From the NCBI GenBank assembly GCA_001430745.1, contig KQ482042.1, positions 736,441-756,943 on the forward strand: DNA of 20,503 nt, written 5' to 3'. The notes beneath the pieces are model-generated. The model worked only from the letters and a program-made list of their open reading frames with translations. It was not told the DNA's origin and searched no databases. Positions 1-9,917 of the stretch are shown here, one piece after another. A program made the position numbers and the translations under genes. The stretch's first letter is position 1; every line of letters starts with the position of its first letter. The DNA is from Auxenochlorella pyrenoidosa. Taxonomy: Eukaryota > Chlorophyta > Trebouxiophyceae > Chlorellales > Chlorellaceae.

Positions 1-3000
1 TTCAAGGGGCGGCGCAAGCAGGCGGCGGCGCAGCTCAGGATCCTGGCCGACCTGTCGCCCGAGAACCGGGGCCTCATCGCGGCGGCGGGCGCCGTCCCGC
101 CCCTCATCAAGCTCCTGTCGGGCAGCAGCCGGGGCTGCCAAGAGCTGGCGGCTGCTGCGCTGGGCTCCCTGGCCATTGACACGCCGGCCATCAAGGCCGC
201 CATCCTGGAGCAGGGCGGCATCCCCCCGCTGGTCAGGCTGCTCAAGGCCGACGCGCCGCCCAAGGTGCAGGCGGCGGCGGCGGGGGCGGTGCGCGCCATC
301 GCGGCGGGCCACGGCCAGTGCTGCAACGCGTTCGAGGGGGAGGGCGCCCTGCCGCGGCTCAAAGCCCTGACTGGCAGCAGCAGCAAGGCGGTGAGCACGG
401 CGGCGGCGGGCGCGCTGCGCGTGCTGAGGGGGCCCCCGCCCATGCTGCCAACGCCAGCGCCGCAGCAGCCGCGGCCACGGTCCAGCCCAATGCCAGAGGC
501 AGCGCAGCTGCCACGGCCCAGCCCGCAGCCGCTGGAGCAGAATCTGCCGCGGCAAAGCCCCCTGCCGCAGGCCCCACAGCGGCAGCATGACCAAAACCAG
601 CACCAGCAGCAGGCAGGGCAGCCAGGGCAGCATGCTGACAAGCCGCCAGGCCAGCCGCAGCCAGGCAGCCCTCGCAGCCATCCACAGCGGCATTCGGATT
701 TGGGCTTGGGCAGCACGGCAGAGACCAGCTCTCACCCCAGCGTGCGCCCTGAACAGCATGCACAGGCAGGCAAGGCAACCCTGGCAGGCCAGTCGCATGT
801 GCTGCTGGGTTGCATGGCTTGCGTACAATTCAATTCACAGTGTTCGGTCCAACACAACCATGGGTCCGTGGCTGGCTTAGCTCCGTGCGGCTTGCTCAGG
901 CCTTGCCGCACGATTGCTCTGGTGTTGCCCAGTGAGCCGACCTCCAGGCAGACCCTGCCCACATGCTGCCAACGGCCCTGCCTGCTGCGCTGCGCTGCGC
1001 CCTGCCGCTGCACTGCAGGGCGCGAGGGACTGCGCGTCATCCAGTTCGCCTCCCTCAAGATGGTCCGCCTGCTGGGGGACAAGTCTGTCAGCAGCGTGAG
1101 CGCCCAGGGCGGTGCGGGCGCAGACAGGGGCCGCGGCGCGCCTCCACTTCCTGCCGCCGGGCGGCGAGAGGTTGGCAGCGGGCCTCGCGGTGCAACCGCA
1201 GCATGCCTGCCAGCCCCTGCCCATGCTCCCCCTGTGCTCCTGGCCCTCTGTCCTCTGCTGCAGGTGCACCTGGCAGAGTACCACGGCAAGGCGGTGGCGG
1301 TGAAGAAGCTCATGGGCGGCGCGCGCGTGGGCAGCCCGCTGCCGCTGTCGCACCCGGAGCTTGCCCAGCTGCGCAACGTGAGTCTGCAGAGGGGCTGCGT
1401 CATCAGCTGGCTGGCTGGTTGGCTGGCGGGGCTCGCCGGGTGCAGGGCAGGCGATGCGCGGGGCTGGCCCTGGAGGTTGCTGGGCTGAGGGGCAGAGGCC
1501 AGCCGCCCGACTCATAGCGACAGCTGGAGCTGGGGACACGGACTTGGCCTGCCGAGCAAGCGCTGCTGCGCCCAGGCGTTCAGGCTGCAGCCTGCCGGAG
1601 TGCTGGCATTCTCATTTTACTGCCTGGCTGGCCACGCCGCGTTGCGCCCACATCTGCGCCTGCTGCCACTGCTGCAGGAAATTTACGTGAATGCGGCCGT
1701 GAGCCACCGCAACTGCGTGAGGCTTTACGGTGTTTGCCCAGAGCCTGCTGCCCTGATCACTGGTGAGACCCCTCCAGCCCGGGCCACTGGCCTTGCAGCC
1801 CGGCTGCCGCACGTGCCGCTGTATTGGAAGCGTGGCAGGAGTTGCTGCTTTTGCAGGAGCTGTGTGCCTGCGGCAAAGGAGGAAGACGAGCGGGCCCACA
1901 CCCTGCATGCTCAGCCTTGGTCGCCCCCCCCCCCGCCTCTGCAGAGTATTGCGAGCTGGGGTCCCTGGCGGTGAGTGCACCCAGCCGCCTTTTCGCTGTG
2001 CTGCGCTGCCGCCTGCTGGGCTGCGCTGCGTTTTCTAGGCGACCAGGCCCTGTGCAGACGCCAGCCGCAGCCACGTGGCAAAGTGCACAGGCCAGGCCAG
2101 CAGCGCTTTTGCAGCCCCTGCCCCTGCATGGCCCCAGCTTGCCGCTCCCTCCCTGTCCGCCTGCAGGATGTTCTGAAGAAGGCCAAGGCAGATCCTGAGG
2201 TGGCCAAGCAGCTCTCCTGGCCGCGCCGGCTTTCTATGGTGCGACACGCGAGCTGGTTTGGGTGCCGGCGCGTGCCCACTACCTGCACACGTGCAGCACG
2301 CCTGCAGTGCACGCCTGACTGCAGGCTGGGAGACTGTGTGCATGGCCTTCCCCAACCTTAACCTCCCCTGGGCCCTCCCTCTCTCCTCCATGCGTGTGCA
2401 GGCAATCGACGCCGCCAAGGGCCTGCACGCCCTGCACGCGCGGCAGCCGCCCATTTTGCACCTCAACCTGACGTCGAACAACTTGTTAGTGGCCAAGGAC
2501 TGGCGCGTCAAGGTGCGCATGGGCTGCACAGTGCCCCGCCCCCGCCTGCCGCACCTGGCACCAAGCAGCCGTTGACCGTTGCGCCAACCACCTGAGAGGT
2601 CATGCCGCAGAGAATGTGAACCTAGTTCGTGCCAGCCGTGACCCCCCTGCCGCCCTCAAACTGGTGGCGCCCTCACGTCCTGTGCAGGTTGCCGACTACA
2701 ACCTGAGCCACGCCCTGGGCGACGCGCTGGGCAGCATCACCGCGGCCGTGGACCCCTGCTGGCTGGTGGGGCACAGGGGCGGGCGAGGGGAAGAGGGGGG
2801 ACCAGCTCAGCCATGGCCCTGCAGCCGGCCGCCCGCCTCCCTGCCCAAAGGCTCTCTATGCCCGTCCTGCGTCCCGCGCACCGCCCCCCTACCCACACAC
2901 CCACACACACGCGCACGCACACTCTCTCAATTTAAACCCGCCCACTGGACCGATGCCCCTGCAGGCGCCAGAGGTGATTGGCGGCGAGGCCCCCACCAAG

Positions 3001-3920
3001 GAGTCGGACATCTACTCGCTTGTGAGCGCTGGCAGGGGCTGCGCTGGGGCGGGGCCTTCCTGGGGGCGCGCAGCAGCAGATGGTCGCTGGTTGCGTGCAG
3101 CGCAGCCTGCGCGCCTTCACCCTCAGCCCCGCCATCTGGCCATGCATGATGCCTGCAACTCTCCCCGCAGGGCATCGTCATGTGGGAGCTGCTGACCTGG
3201 GACGTCCCCTGGGGCCGCAAGCCCTGGCAGGTGGGCGCCCCTCCGCTGCTGCCAGCCCGCTCGCGCGCTGCACAACCGCCTGCCCTGCTGGCTCACTAGC
3301 CGGCGGTCCGCCAGGAACGGGGGGGCATTCCCCAGCTCGACAGCTCGGCCAGCCAAGCGTGCCAGCAGCGACATCGCAGCCGCTCCACCCCACCTCTGCA
3401 GGTGGTGCCTCTGGTCGTCAACGGCGGGCGCCCCGAGGTGCCGCCCCCGCACCGCCTGCCCGGCTGGGACGCGGTGCCTCCCGCCGTGCTGGACGGCTAC
3501 ACGGCGGTCATGAAGAAGGCCTGGGCGCAGAGTCCCTTTGACAGGCCCACCCTGGGGGCGGTCGTCGCCGAGCTTGGGTGAGCGGATGCAGGGCTGGGCC
3601 CATGGGGGCTGCACCGCATGTGTGCGCCGCACGCCCGGCAGGGGCGGATCTCTCCTGCACGCCGCGGCTTTGTTCGACCCTCGCGGCTCTCGTGCTGGTG
3701 CATGTTGCTTGCATTGCAGCAGCGCTCAGGGCTCGTGGCATGTGTGCGACGCCCCACATGCCCCAGTATCCTGCGTCCCCTGGCGCAACCCCCTGCCCGC
3801 AGCCAGCTGCTGGAGCAAGCATCCAGCGCAGATGGCACAAGAGCCAGCGCGGCGCCGTATGACCCCTACGTATCTGCAGCTTTTGGTGCACGGGTGCGCC
3901 CCCAGGAGGCGCAGACGTGA
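1..3920 (+). CDS. Armadillo-repeat / TKL-like pseudokinase fusion (5' partial)
   Basis: This gene is cut at the window start and open in frame 1. Exons read as <1-1095 (internal structure of 430-1018 uncertain), 1264-1377, 1678-1762, 1945-1970, 2167-2238, 2402-2512, 2688-2765, 2965-3021, 3171-3230, 3402-3577 and 3803-3920. All later junctions are phase-consistent GT-AG, and the stop is TGA 3918-3920. Bases 1-430 encode Ala/Leu-rich helical ARM repeats (AAGAVPPLIKLL, EQGGIPPLVRLL). A Pro/Gln-rich linker follows. From about 1050 a TKL/Raf-like kinase domain begins: VAVKK with its Lys at 1303-1305, the alpha-C Glu at 1678-1680, then RLYGVC, WLAPEV, SDIYSLGIVMWELL and a closing FDRPT. The HRD motif reads HLN (Asn codon 2465-2467), the following catalytic-loop Lys is Thr, DFG reads DYN, and the Gly-rich loop keeps only its first Gly. 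I infer an ATP-binding or scaffolding pseudokinase. The function of the ARM part is unknown, and ARM and kinase could still be two genes. Confidence 0.8.
430..1018 (+). other. Low-complexity linker or unresolved intron(s) between ARM and kinase parts
   Basis: This stretch is open in frame 1 but has no recognisable domain. It encodes a Pro/Gln/His-rich sequence, then a Cys-rich sequence that looks like translated non-coding DNA. An acceptor-like CTGCAG ends at 1018, just before the conserved start of the kinase region, so at least one intron probably ends there; the matching donor cannot be fixed by eye. Frame 3 instead gives an Ala-rich tail ending at TGA 588-590, which would make the ARM part a separate gene. 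No TGTAA signal was found between 590 and 1018, which favours one gene. Confidence 0.4.
2886..2930. repeat. CA-rich simple repeat in an intron of the ARM-pseudokinase gene
   Basis: An imperfect CA/CG dinucleotide tract, ending in CTCTCTC, lies in the intron between the exons ending 2765 and starting 2965. It is a probable microsatellite with no coding role. Confidence 0.7.
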
Positions 3921-3962
3921 ACGATGCACCACTGTCTGCCACTTGCAAACCATTTTACATTT

Positions 3963-3967
3963 TGTAA
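3963..3967 (+). terminator. Polyadenylation signal TGTAA of the ARM-pseudokinase gene
   Basis: TGTAA lies 43 bases after the TGA stop at 3918-3920, within locally AT-richer DNA. TGTAA is the usual green-algal polyadenylation signal, and its position supports the terminal exon 3803-3920. Confidence 0.6.
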
Positions 3968-4479
3968 TCGACTGCTGATAACTGCTGCAGCAGCCTCCCT
4001 GCTCGCCGTTGCATGAATGAACCATAACACTTTTGTATAGCATGCTTACTGTCCCCTAAGGTTTTTTTGCAATGCATTTTATATGTCATTTTCGTGTATT
4101 CTCTGTGCGCACGATCCCCGTGCCCTGCTGTTGTCCTGTGGTCACTGTTGCGCAGACAGTTGGCTGCACTTGGGGATAGTTGGCTGCCAACATTGCAAAT
4201 AATACTTGAACAAGAGCCTGACCAGGCTGTTTTGTAAGCACCAACCAAGCTTGCCCAGGTGGGAGCAAGCAGGGCCGCTGGCACCAGCCTACGGCATGCT
4301 GCGACATACAGCAGGCGCGGCGGCGCCACAGCACCAATGGGGTGCCGCTGCCAGTTGCAAATCCAGTCGACCGCCCCCTCCTTGTCTGTCTGTGGCCCTC
4401 CAAGAGGCGCGCACAGAGCCCAGCCACCAGCCGCCGGACAGCAACTCACCTCTCAGTCAGTAGACTTTGTAGCTGCGCA
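3968..4479. other. Intergenic region, promoter/5' UTR of the ClpS-like gene
   Basis: No supported gene lies in these 512 bases. The first part (to about 4100) is AT-richer and includes a T run near 4063 and TTTATAT near 4078. The rest is GC-rich and open in the frame of the downstream gene as far back as ATG 4342. No clear TATA box sits at a convincing distance from the chosen start. Confidence 0.4.
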
Positions 4480-5228
4480 ATGCTGGCGACAGCCCGTCCT
4501 GCGTACCGCCTGCCATGTGCAGCCGCCGCGGCGCCGGGCTGGACGAGCGCCGGTGGTCGCCGCCAGCTGCTGCGGCCGGCAGCTGCCGTCGCCGACCGCG
4601 GCAGCGGGGGCGCGGTGCTTGATCGTCCAGGCTTCGAGACCCTGGGTCCCGGCGGTGGCCCTGCGACCGACTCCGCAGGCAGCAAGCTGGACAGCAGCGG
4701 CGGGCGTGGCCTGGGCGGCGGCGCCTGGCGGGTGCTGCTCATCGACAGCGACAAGCACACAGAGGAGCGAGTGGTGCAGGCCATCACTACGGTCGTGCCG
4801 GGGGCGGACGAGTCCCACGCCGCCAACTGCTTCCACACGGTAAGCATGCCGCCAGCTGTGCACCCCATCATTGACGCCAGCAGCCGCATTCGGTGGCCAG
4901 GAGAAGCGGCCGCCTGCGTGCACATCCTGCTCCTTGCAGCACAGCCAATCAATAAAGTCGCTACTGTATCCCTGTGCCCAGCATCGCACTTGCTCAGCTG
5001 GCGCCTGGGCCCCTTGCTGGACCACCAACGCCCGGTTGGGCTGAACCCCACTTGCCTGCCTGCCAACTTGCCCGCCCCGCACTTGCCTGCCGCCTCACCC
5101 TGCAGGCGCGGTCGCTGGGCATGGCCATCATCACCTCTAGCCCCAAGGAGCACGCAGAGTTCTACTGCCAGCAGCTGTGGCAGCGCGGCTGCAGGGTCAA
5201 CATGGAGCCCGACACCACCGTCATCTAG
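4480..5228 (+). CDS. Plastid-type ClpS-like protease adaptor
   Basis: There are two exons, 4480-4839 and 5106-5228, joined in phase 0 (donor GTAAGC, acceptor CCCTGCAG), giving 160 residues. Residues 1-45 or so are rich in Ala/Arg/Ser with almost no acidic residues, like a chloroplast transit peptide; ATG 4480 was chosen because it begins that segment, although ATG 4342 is in frame upstream. Residues about 82-160 match the ClpS fold: WRVLLIDSD, RVVQAI, VPG, LGMAII, then HAEFYCQQL and a final MEPD. ClpS hands substrates with destabilising N-terminal residues to the Clp protease, in plants in the stroma. The usual N-D-D pocket motif reads D89-S90-D91 and the pocket His aligns with Arg122, so N-degron recognition may be altered. 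The family call is firm; substrate binding is uncertain. Confidence 0.8.
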
Positions 5229-5592
5229 GCCGCTGCTTGCGCGCCAGCGGCGCCTCTCGCTCAACTGCCAGCCCCCGAATGAACCTATCTACCCAATCCC
5301 GAGAGGCGGGCCCTCCCACCCGCACGCCAGCCTTTTACTGTTATCCCTGCTCTCCCTGTTCAGTCTGCCATCCACCGAGATGCCAGAGCTTGCCCCGCTC
5401 ACAAATTTCATCCTCAGCCTCCCCTCTGCCCACCTGGGCAACCTTGAGATAGACAACTGCCTCCATTTCATGCCTGCACGGCGGGCATCCGCGCCATTCG
5501 CTGCCCTGGCCGTCCTTTCATCTCTGCCCACGGTTCTCCGCTCTGCCTAGCATCCCTGCCCGTGAGTATTCGATAATCAGCATTTCATGACT

Positions 5593-5597
5593 TGTAA
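5593..5597 (+). terminator. Polyadenylation signal TGTAA of the ClpS-like gene
   Basis: This is the first TGTAA after the TAG stop at 5226-5228, which implies a 3' UTR of about 370-390 bases. No other coding signal was recognised between the stop and this site. Confidence 0.5.
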
Positions 5598-6083
5598 ATC
5601 ACAACGGTGAGCATTGGGGCAACAGCACATGTCACTGCAGCAACCGGCCATTAAATCAACATGGTTTGGTCTCGCTGATACATATTTGACAGTATGGCTG
5701 CATGTGGGCAGGTTGGCAGGTATCAAGGCCGCTAACTTGCAGGGATGTGTTACCCCGCACATGCAGCATTCGAAAACCAGTTGCTGGAGGCTGCCTGGCC
5801 CGCATCCAGGCACCCATCTCAACCCGGCAAAACCATGACAAAGGGCAGGACAGGATGAACACAGCTGGTTATAATTGACATTGACCCTGTCTCCATGCTT
5901 ATAGCACCCGGCAGCTGGATGCTGCAAAGTCCAGGTCCCTACCTCAGGGGGCAGTGTGGCGGACTAGTGGCGGCGAGGTGGCGGTCAGTGATGATGTTCT
6001 TTGTAGCACGAGCGGCACTCTGCTTGCCTGATCAATTGTTATCTTTATCAGTGCAAAAACATTTGGACCAGCGCACGAGACCT
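5598..6083. other. Intergenic region before the RNI-like gene
   Basis: Nothing beyond promoter or 5' UTR can be supported in these 486 bases. The frame of the first exon of the next gene is open back to 5895, with further in-frame ATGs at 5991 and 5994. Part of the 3' half could therefore be coding if translation starts upstream of 6084. Confidence 0.35.
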
Positions 6084-7865
6084 ATGCGGCACCCACTGCC
6101 ACCCGGAGACTTTGTTGCCTGGAGCGACGACGAGGGTAGGCCAGCCGCATTCTGCTGATTCGGTGTCTGGTGCATGTCACACTCTAGGGTCCAGCGCTCG
6201 CGCCCAGCTCTGCAAAGCCCCGAGGCATGGCGCCGCCACCCGTCCGCCACCTGCAGAGCCGGCTGGCGGCACGCTTGCGAGCCAACCCAAGCAGGGGGCG
6301 GCACCACCCAAGCCATCAGCCCAGACCTACTTGCAGCTACAGTCACTTCCACAGAAGTTTCACGGACCAGACGCACGGGGCGACACGGCGCCAGCCGGCC
6401 AGGCTGCTGGCCCACCCTCCCTGCACGCATTCTGCCTGGGTGGGTATGGGCATATAGATTGGCTCCACATGCTGTTGGGGCAGCGCAGCGTCTTGCGAGG
6501 CCCGCCGCAGCGTGCCGTTGCCGCCCCGGTCCTGGACGTGTGTTTTAGCAAGCCAGCAAGCCGCAGAGATTGATGCCGCCCTCTCCTGCTGCTGCCTGCC
6601 CCGCCTGCTGCGCAGGCGTGCTGGGGGAGCACCTGCCCGACCTGCTGGCAGACCCAGACTGCCTGCGGGAGGTGCTGCCCGCGCTGCCAAGCGAGGCAAA
6701 GGCCTGTCTGCTGGCCGTGGCGCGCCTGAGGAGCCTGCTGTGCGACGCCGCGCTGGCGGCGCTGGCCGACGAGGGCCACACCCTGCTGGACCTGCGCGGC
6801 TGCGGCGCCGCGCTCAGCGAGGGCGGCATCCGCGCCGCGCTGCGCGCCATGCCGCACCTGAGGTTCGCGGACCTCGGGTCGTGCCACGTGGGGGGCGCCA
6901 CGCTGCGCACGCTGGGCGAGTCCTGCCCGGCGCTCGAGGTGCTCCGCCTGGGCAGCCCTGTCACCGACGCCTCGACAACTGCCGCCAGGTGCCTGCTCGC
7001 TTCTCGGGGGGCTGCAGCCGAGCTCGCATGCCGCGCCGCTTGCAAACACCCAGGCTGCCTGCGTGTGCACCTGTTCTCTCTCTGCCAGGCCGCCGGTGGT
7101 GTGCAATGCTCAGACGAGTGCACAACCTACTGTTGCCCCCCTGCCTGCCCCCTGCAGGGCCCTTGCCGACATCCTCCCCGTGCCGCAGGAGCGGCAGCAG
7201 GCCCCCGCCGCCGACAGCTGGGATGCCCTGCTGGCTGTGGATGACGTCGGCCAGCTGTCGGCTGCCGTGGGCGGCGCGGGGCGGCTCACGCAGCTGCAGT
7301 GCCTCTGCTGGCCCAACATCCCGTTCCACGCGGAGCGGCACTGCCGGCAGGCCTGCCCCCGGGTGGCCCTCAACCCCAGTGCGGAGGAGGTGGCGGCGCG
7401 GCGGCTGCCACCAGAGTGCGACCCCGGGGTGCAGCTGGATGCGGCCTTGCTGGCAGGTGGGGACTCTGGTTTGCAGAGCATGGCACGCCCGTACTGGGCT
7501 CCCATGCGGTCAGCGCGGCGTGCCCCTGCTGTGCCGCGACCCCTGCAGCGGCCTGTGACGCAGCAAGGCGGCCCAATGCATGCGCCCAAGCAGGCGCGTC
7601 TTTGCAGCGAGTCGGCGGCTGTGCACCCCTCCCTGCAACGCTGCTTGCAGGCGTGGCGCACAGCGAGCGGTGGCGGGAAGGGGCGCCCCAGGAGCAGGGC
7701 CCTCCAGTGGTGCACATCGCCGAGAGGTTCCGCATGGCCTACGTCTCCCGGGAGAGGAGGCTGCGCGAGCGTGCAGAGCGCCAGTGGAGGCAGGAGCGGC
7801 GGCGGGAGGAGCGGCGGCGCAGCGCGGCCGAGGCGCTCATACAGCAGTGGGAGGGGGAGCTGTGA
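6084..7865 (+). CDS. RNI/LRR-like protein with basic C-terminal helix
   Basis: Exons are 6084-6135, 6257-6439 (6188 is an equally phased alternative acceptor), 6616-6988, 7158-7456 and 7651-7865. Together they make 1122 bases, or 373 residues, with stop TGA 7863-7865. The first 78 residues or so are Pro/Ala-rich. An LRR/ribonuclease-inhibitor-like part follows (TLLDLRGC, HLRFADLGSC, ALEVLRLGS), then a block with CLCWPNIP, CPRVALNP and HIAERFRMAY, and a strongly basic RER/RRE helix to the end. From memory, the CWPNIP / CPRV.NP / AE+FR.A+ combination and basic tail resemble a conserved plant RNI-like family of unknown role. An adaptor function is inference only. The start is uncertain because the frame is open upstream, and no TGTAA was found after the stop. 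Confidence 0.7.
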
Positions 7866-7867
7866 GC

Positions 7868-8035
7868 ATCAAGCAAGTCCAGCCGGCGGCCCAGCACACC
7901 TGGAGGCGGCGCAGGCAGCCCTGTGCCATCACAGAAGCTGAGGTTGTGGCGGGCGGTGCATTGCACCGGGCAGCAAGGGGCAAACTGCATTTGTGGTGCT
8001 TATGCTGACAGAGGTCGTGAGAGGTTGAAGCAATG
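7868..8035 (-). pseudogene. Decayed copy of the first exon and upstream region of the secreted PAN gene
   Basis: This block aligns with 11938-12135, the signal-peptide exon, donor flank and 5' flank of the minus-strand gene ending at 10336. A 16-base identity (7877-7892 = 11951-11966) and a 10-base identity (7984-7993 = 12063-12072) are joined by diverged but alignable sequence in the same order. The start codon of the intact gene (complement of 12080-12082) corresponds to ATA here (complement of 8001-8003), and small indels break the frame. No copy of the later exons was found nearby. It starts two bases after the stop of the RNI-like gene, so it probably lies in that gene's 3' UTR. Confidence 0.7.
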
Positions 8036-8108
8036 ATCAATCGTTGAGCACAAGAAATGCTGGGTGCTCTGCCACGCCCCTGGGCACCCCTGGGACATAA
8101 AGTTCACT

Positions 8109-9917
8109 ATGTTTCGGACCAGCCATGAGACCATGGAGCGCCTGCGCAGCTTGCAGCTGTGGTTGGCCAGGCACGCACCGCTCGTTCAATCTCTGGTACT
8201 GGAATCAGCCGCCGACGACCGCACTCCAGGAGAGGTGCTGCAGCTTCTGGCCACGGCTGCGGCAATGTGCGCCGCCGCGGGGCAGCTGCGCAAGCTGACT
8301 CTGACCACTGGCATCGACAGCCGCGGCACGTTTGTTGCTAGCAGCTGGGTCGCGGCGCTGCGCCACTTAGAAGCGCTGCACCTGAAGGCGCAGGCGCTGC
8401 ACCTGACCAGCAGCCTGGCGGGCCTGCTGACGCTGCGCAGCCTGCACCTGCAGGCCAATGACGTGCAGATGACGGCAGAGGCGAGTTATTTTTGAGGGGG
8501 ACGGTCAGCCTTGCTTGCCTGCCTGCCAGCCTGTCTGCTGACGCCCCGGCTTGCCTGCCACCCTGACAGCTGCCCTGCGTGCTGGCTGTCTACAGCTGTC
8601 GGCTGGCATGATGCGTTCTCGCGATTGCGCCGCTTCTTGCAGGTGGCAGGGGTCTGCAGACCTCTTGGCACTGCTTCAATAACAACATTGCTCCCCCTCT
8701 CCCCACCTGCAGGTCAAGCTGCCGCCCTCCATCACGCACCTGTGGTTTGAGTCCAGGAGTAGCCTGCCTGCCCAGGTAAGAGCAGCTGCAATGAACCGAG
8801 GGTTGAAGCAGCAGCAGAGCCTGTCAAAATCGAAAGTCCCGGCAGCAGCTCTCCCGGCAACCCGTGCCTGCGGTGCGCCATTTGCTCGCTTCTTAACCCA
8901 CGCTTGCAGCGCTGGAACCACTCACTCACCAGTGCATCCCTCCCTCCCAGTCCTGCGCAGGCGGCTGCCCTCACTGCACTGCAAACCCTGACGATCAACC
9001 ACGTGCTGAGCCTGGACCAGGCTGACTGGGAGGCACTGCGGGCCCTGGCTGCCAGCGGCGCCAGCAGCCTGACCAAGCTCAGCATGTCGCGCTGCTACCG
9101 CCTGCCTACCTGCCTCTCGGCCCTCACAGGATTGAAGGCCCTCAAGCTATCAGCCAGCGGGACAAGCGAGGATGTGGCGGGGGTGGGGCCGCTGCTGGCG
9201 CCGCTGACTCGCCTCTCCTCGCTCTGGCTAGAGCTGCCGCGGCTGCAGCCGCCGGCTGAGTTGGCGCTGCTGACGGGCCTGCAGCACCTACCTGCTGCTG
9301 TGCCGCGGTTCCTATGCTGCGAGCGAGGTGGAGGAGCACGAGGCTGAGGGCCTGCCAGGTGGGCTGGCAGCCAGGGTCTGGTTGGTGCCCGTGGGCAATG
9401 GCGCTGCCTGGCCTTCGTGCCGGCGGATAGTAGCGTCGCATGTTGCTTTGCCCTGCCACACGGATTCCAGCAGGAGCGAGGTGTCCACAAACAATAGTCC
9501 TCACCCTGGGCCGTTCCGGCATGCTGCGTTGCTTGCTGCAGTGCCCTGTTGCAGTGCCCTGATTGAGTTCTCCCCTGCACCCGCGCAGTTGGCACGTGGC
9601 TCCGGCAAATCCACAGCCTCGCCATCGGCCTGCCACAGCTGCTGTCCAGCCTGGAGGCCGTAAAGAACATGGCCGCGCTGCGCGAGCTGTGGTTGCTGCA
9701 AGTGGAAAGCGCCGACATCACTCTGTTCACTGCACGGTGGAGCGAGTGGGACTATCTTGTCGATTGGCTGGCCGCGCAACCGCCACTGCAGCGGCTGTGC
9801 CTTGTGGTTGCCGACCGGCCCCGGTATGAGGTGATGGAAGGAATGGTCGACCTGGCGCGCCGGCGGCCCGCGCTGGACATCCTGTGTACTGATGAAGAGC
9901 CCGAGTATATGCACTAG
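8109..9917 (+). CDS. Leucine-rich-repeat protein with an apparent frameshift
   Basis: Exons read as 8109-8480, 8713-8775, 8961-9358 and 9589-9917 (stop TAG 9915-9917). LRR units recur throughout: LRKLTL, LEALHLKA, LRSLHLQAN, LQTLTIN, LTKLSMS, LKALKLSA, LSSLWLEL, LRELWLLQ, LQRLCLV. The first intron needs a GC donor (GAG|GCGAGT at 8481), or alternatively GT at 8461. In exon 3 the frame is 8961-based up to GLQHL near 9287, but the splice-compatible continuation (TYLLLCRGS to GLP, donor at 9359) is one base out. The four exons total 1162 bases, one more than a multiple of three. Read literally, the protein stops at 9345-9347. The start at 8109 is a guess (8064 is also in frame), and no F-box was seen upstream. 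Repeat number and partners are unknown. Confidence 0.65.

Noticed and set aside
588..590. Stop of a frame-3 Ala-rich reading that would end the ARM gene
   Set aside because: No donor/acceptor pair clearly moves the ARM frame into frame 3, and no TGTAA follows. It is noted as an alternative model only.
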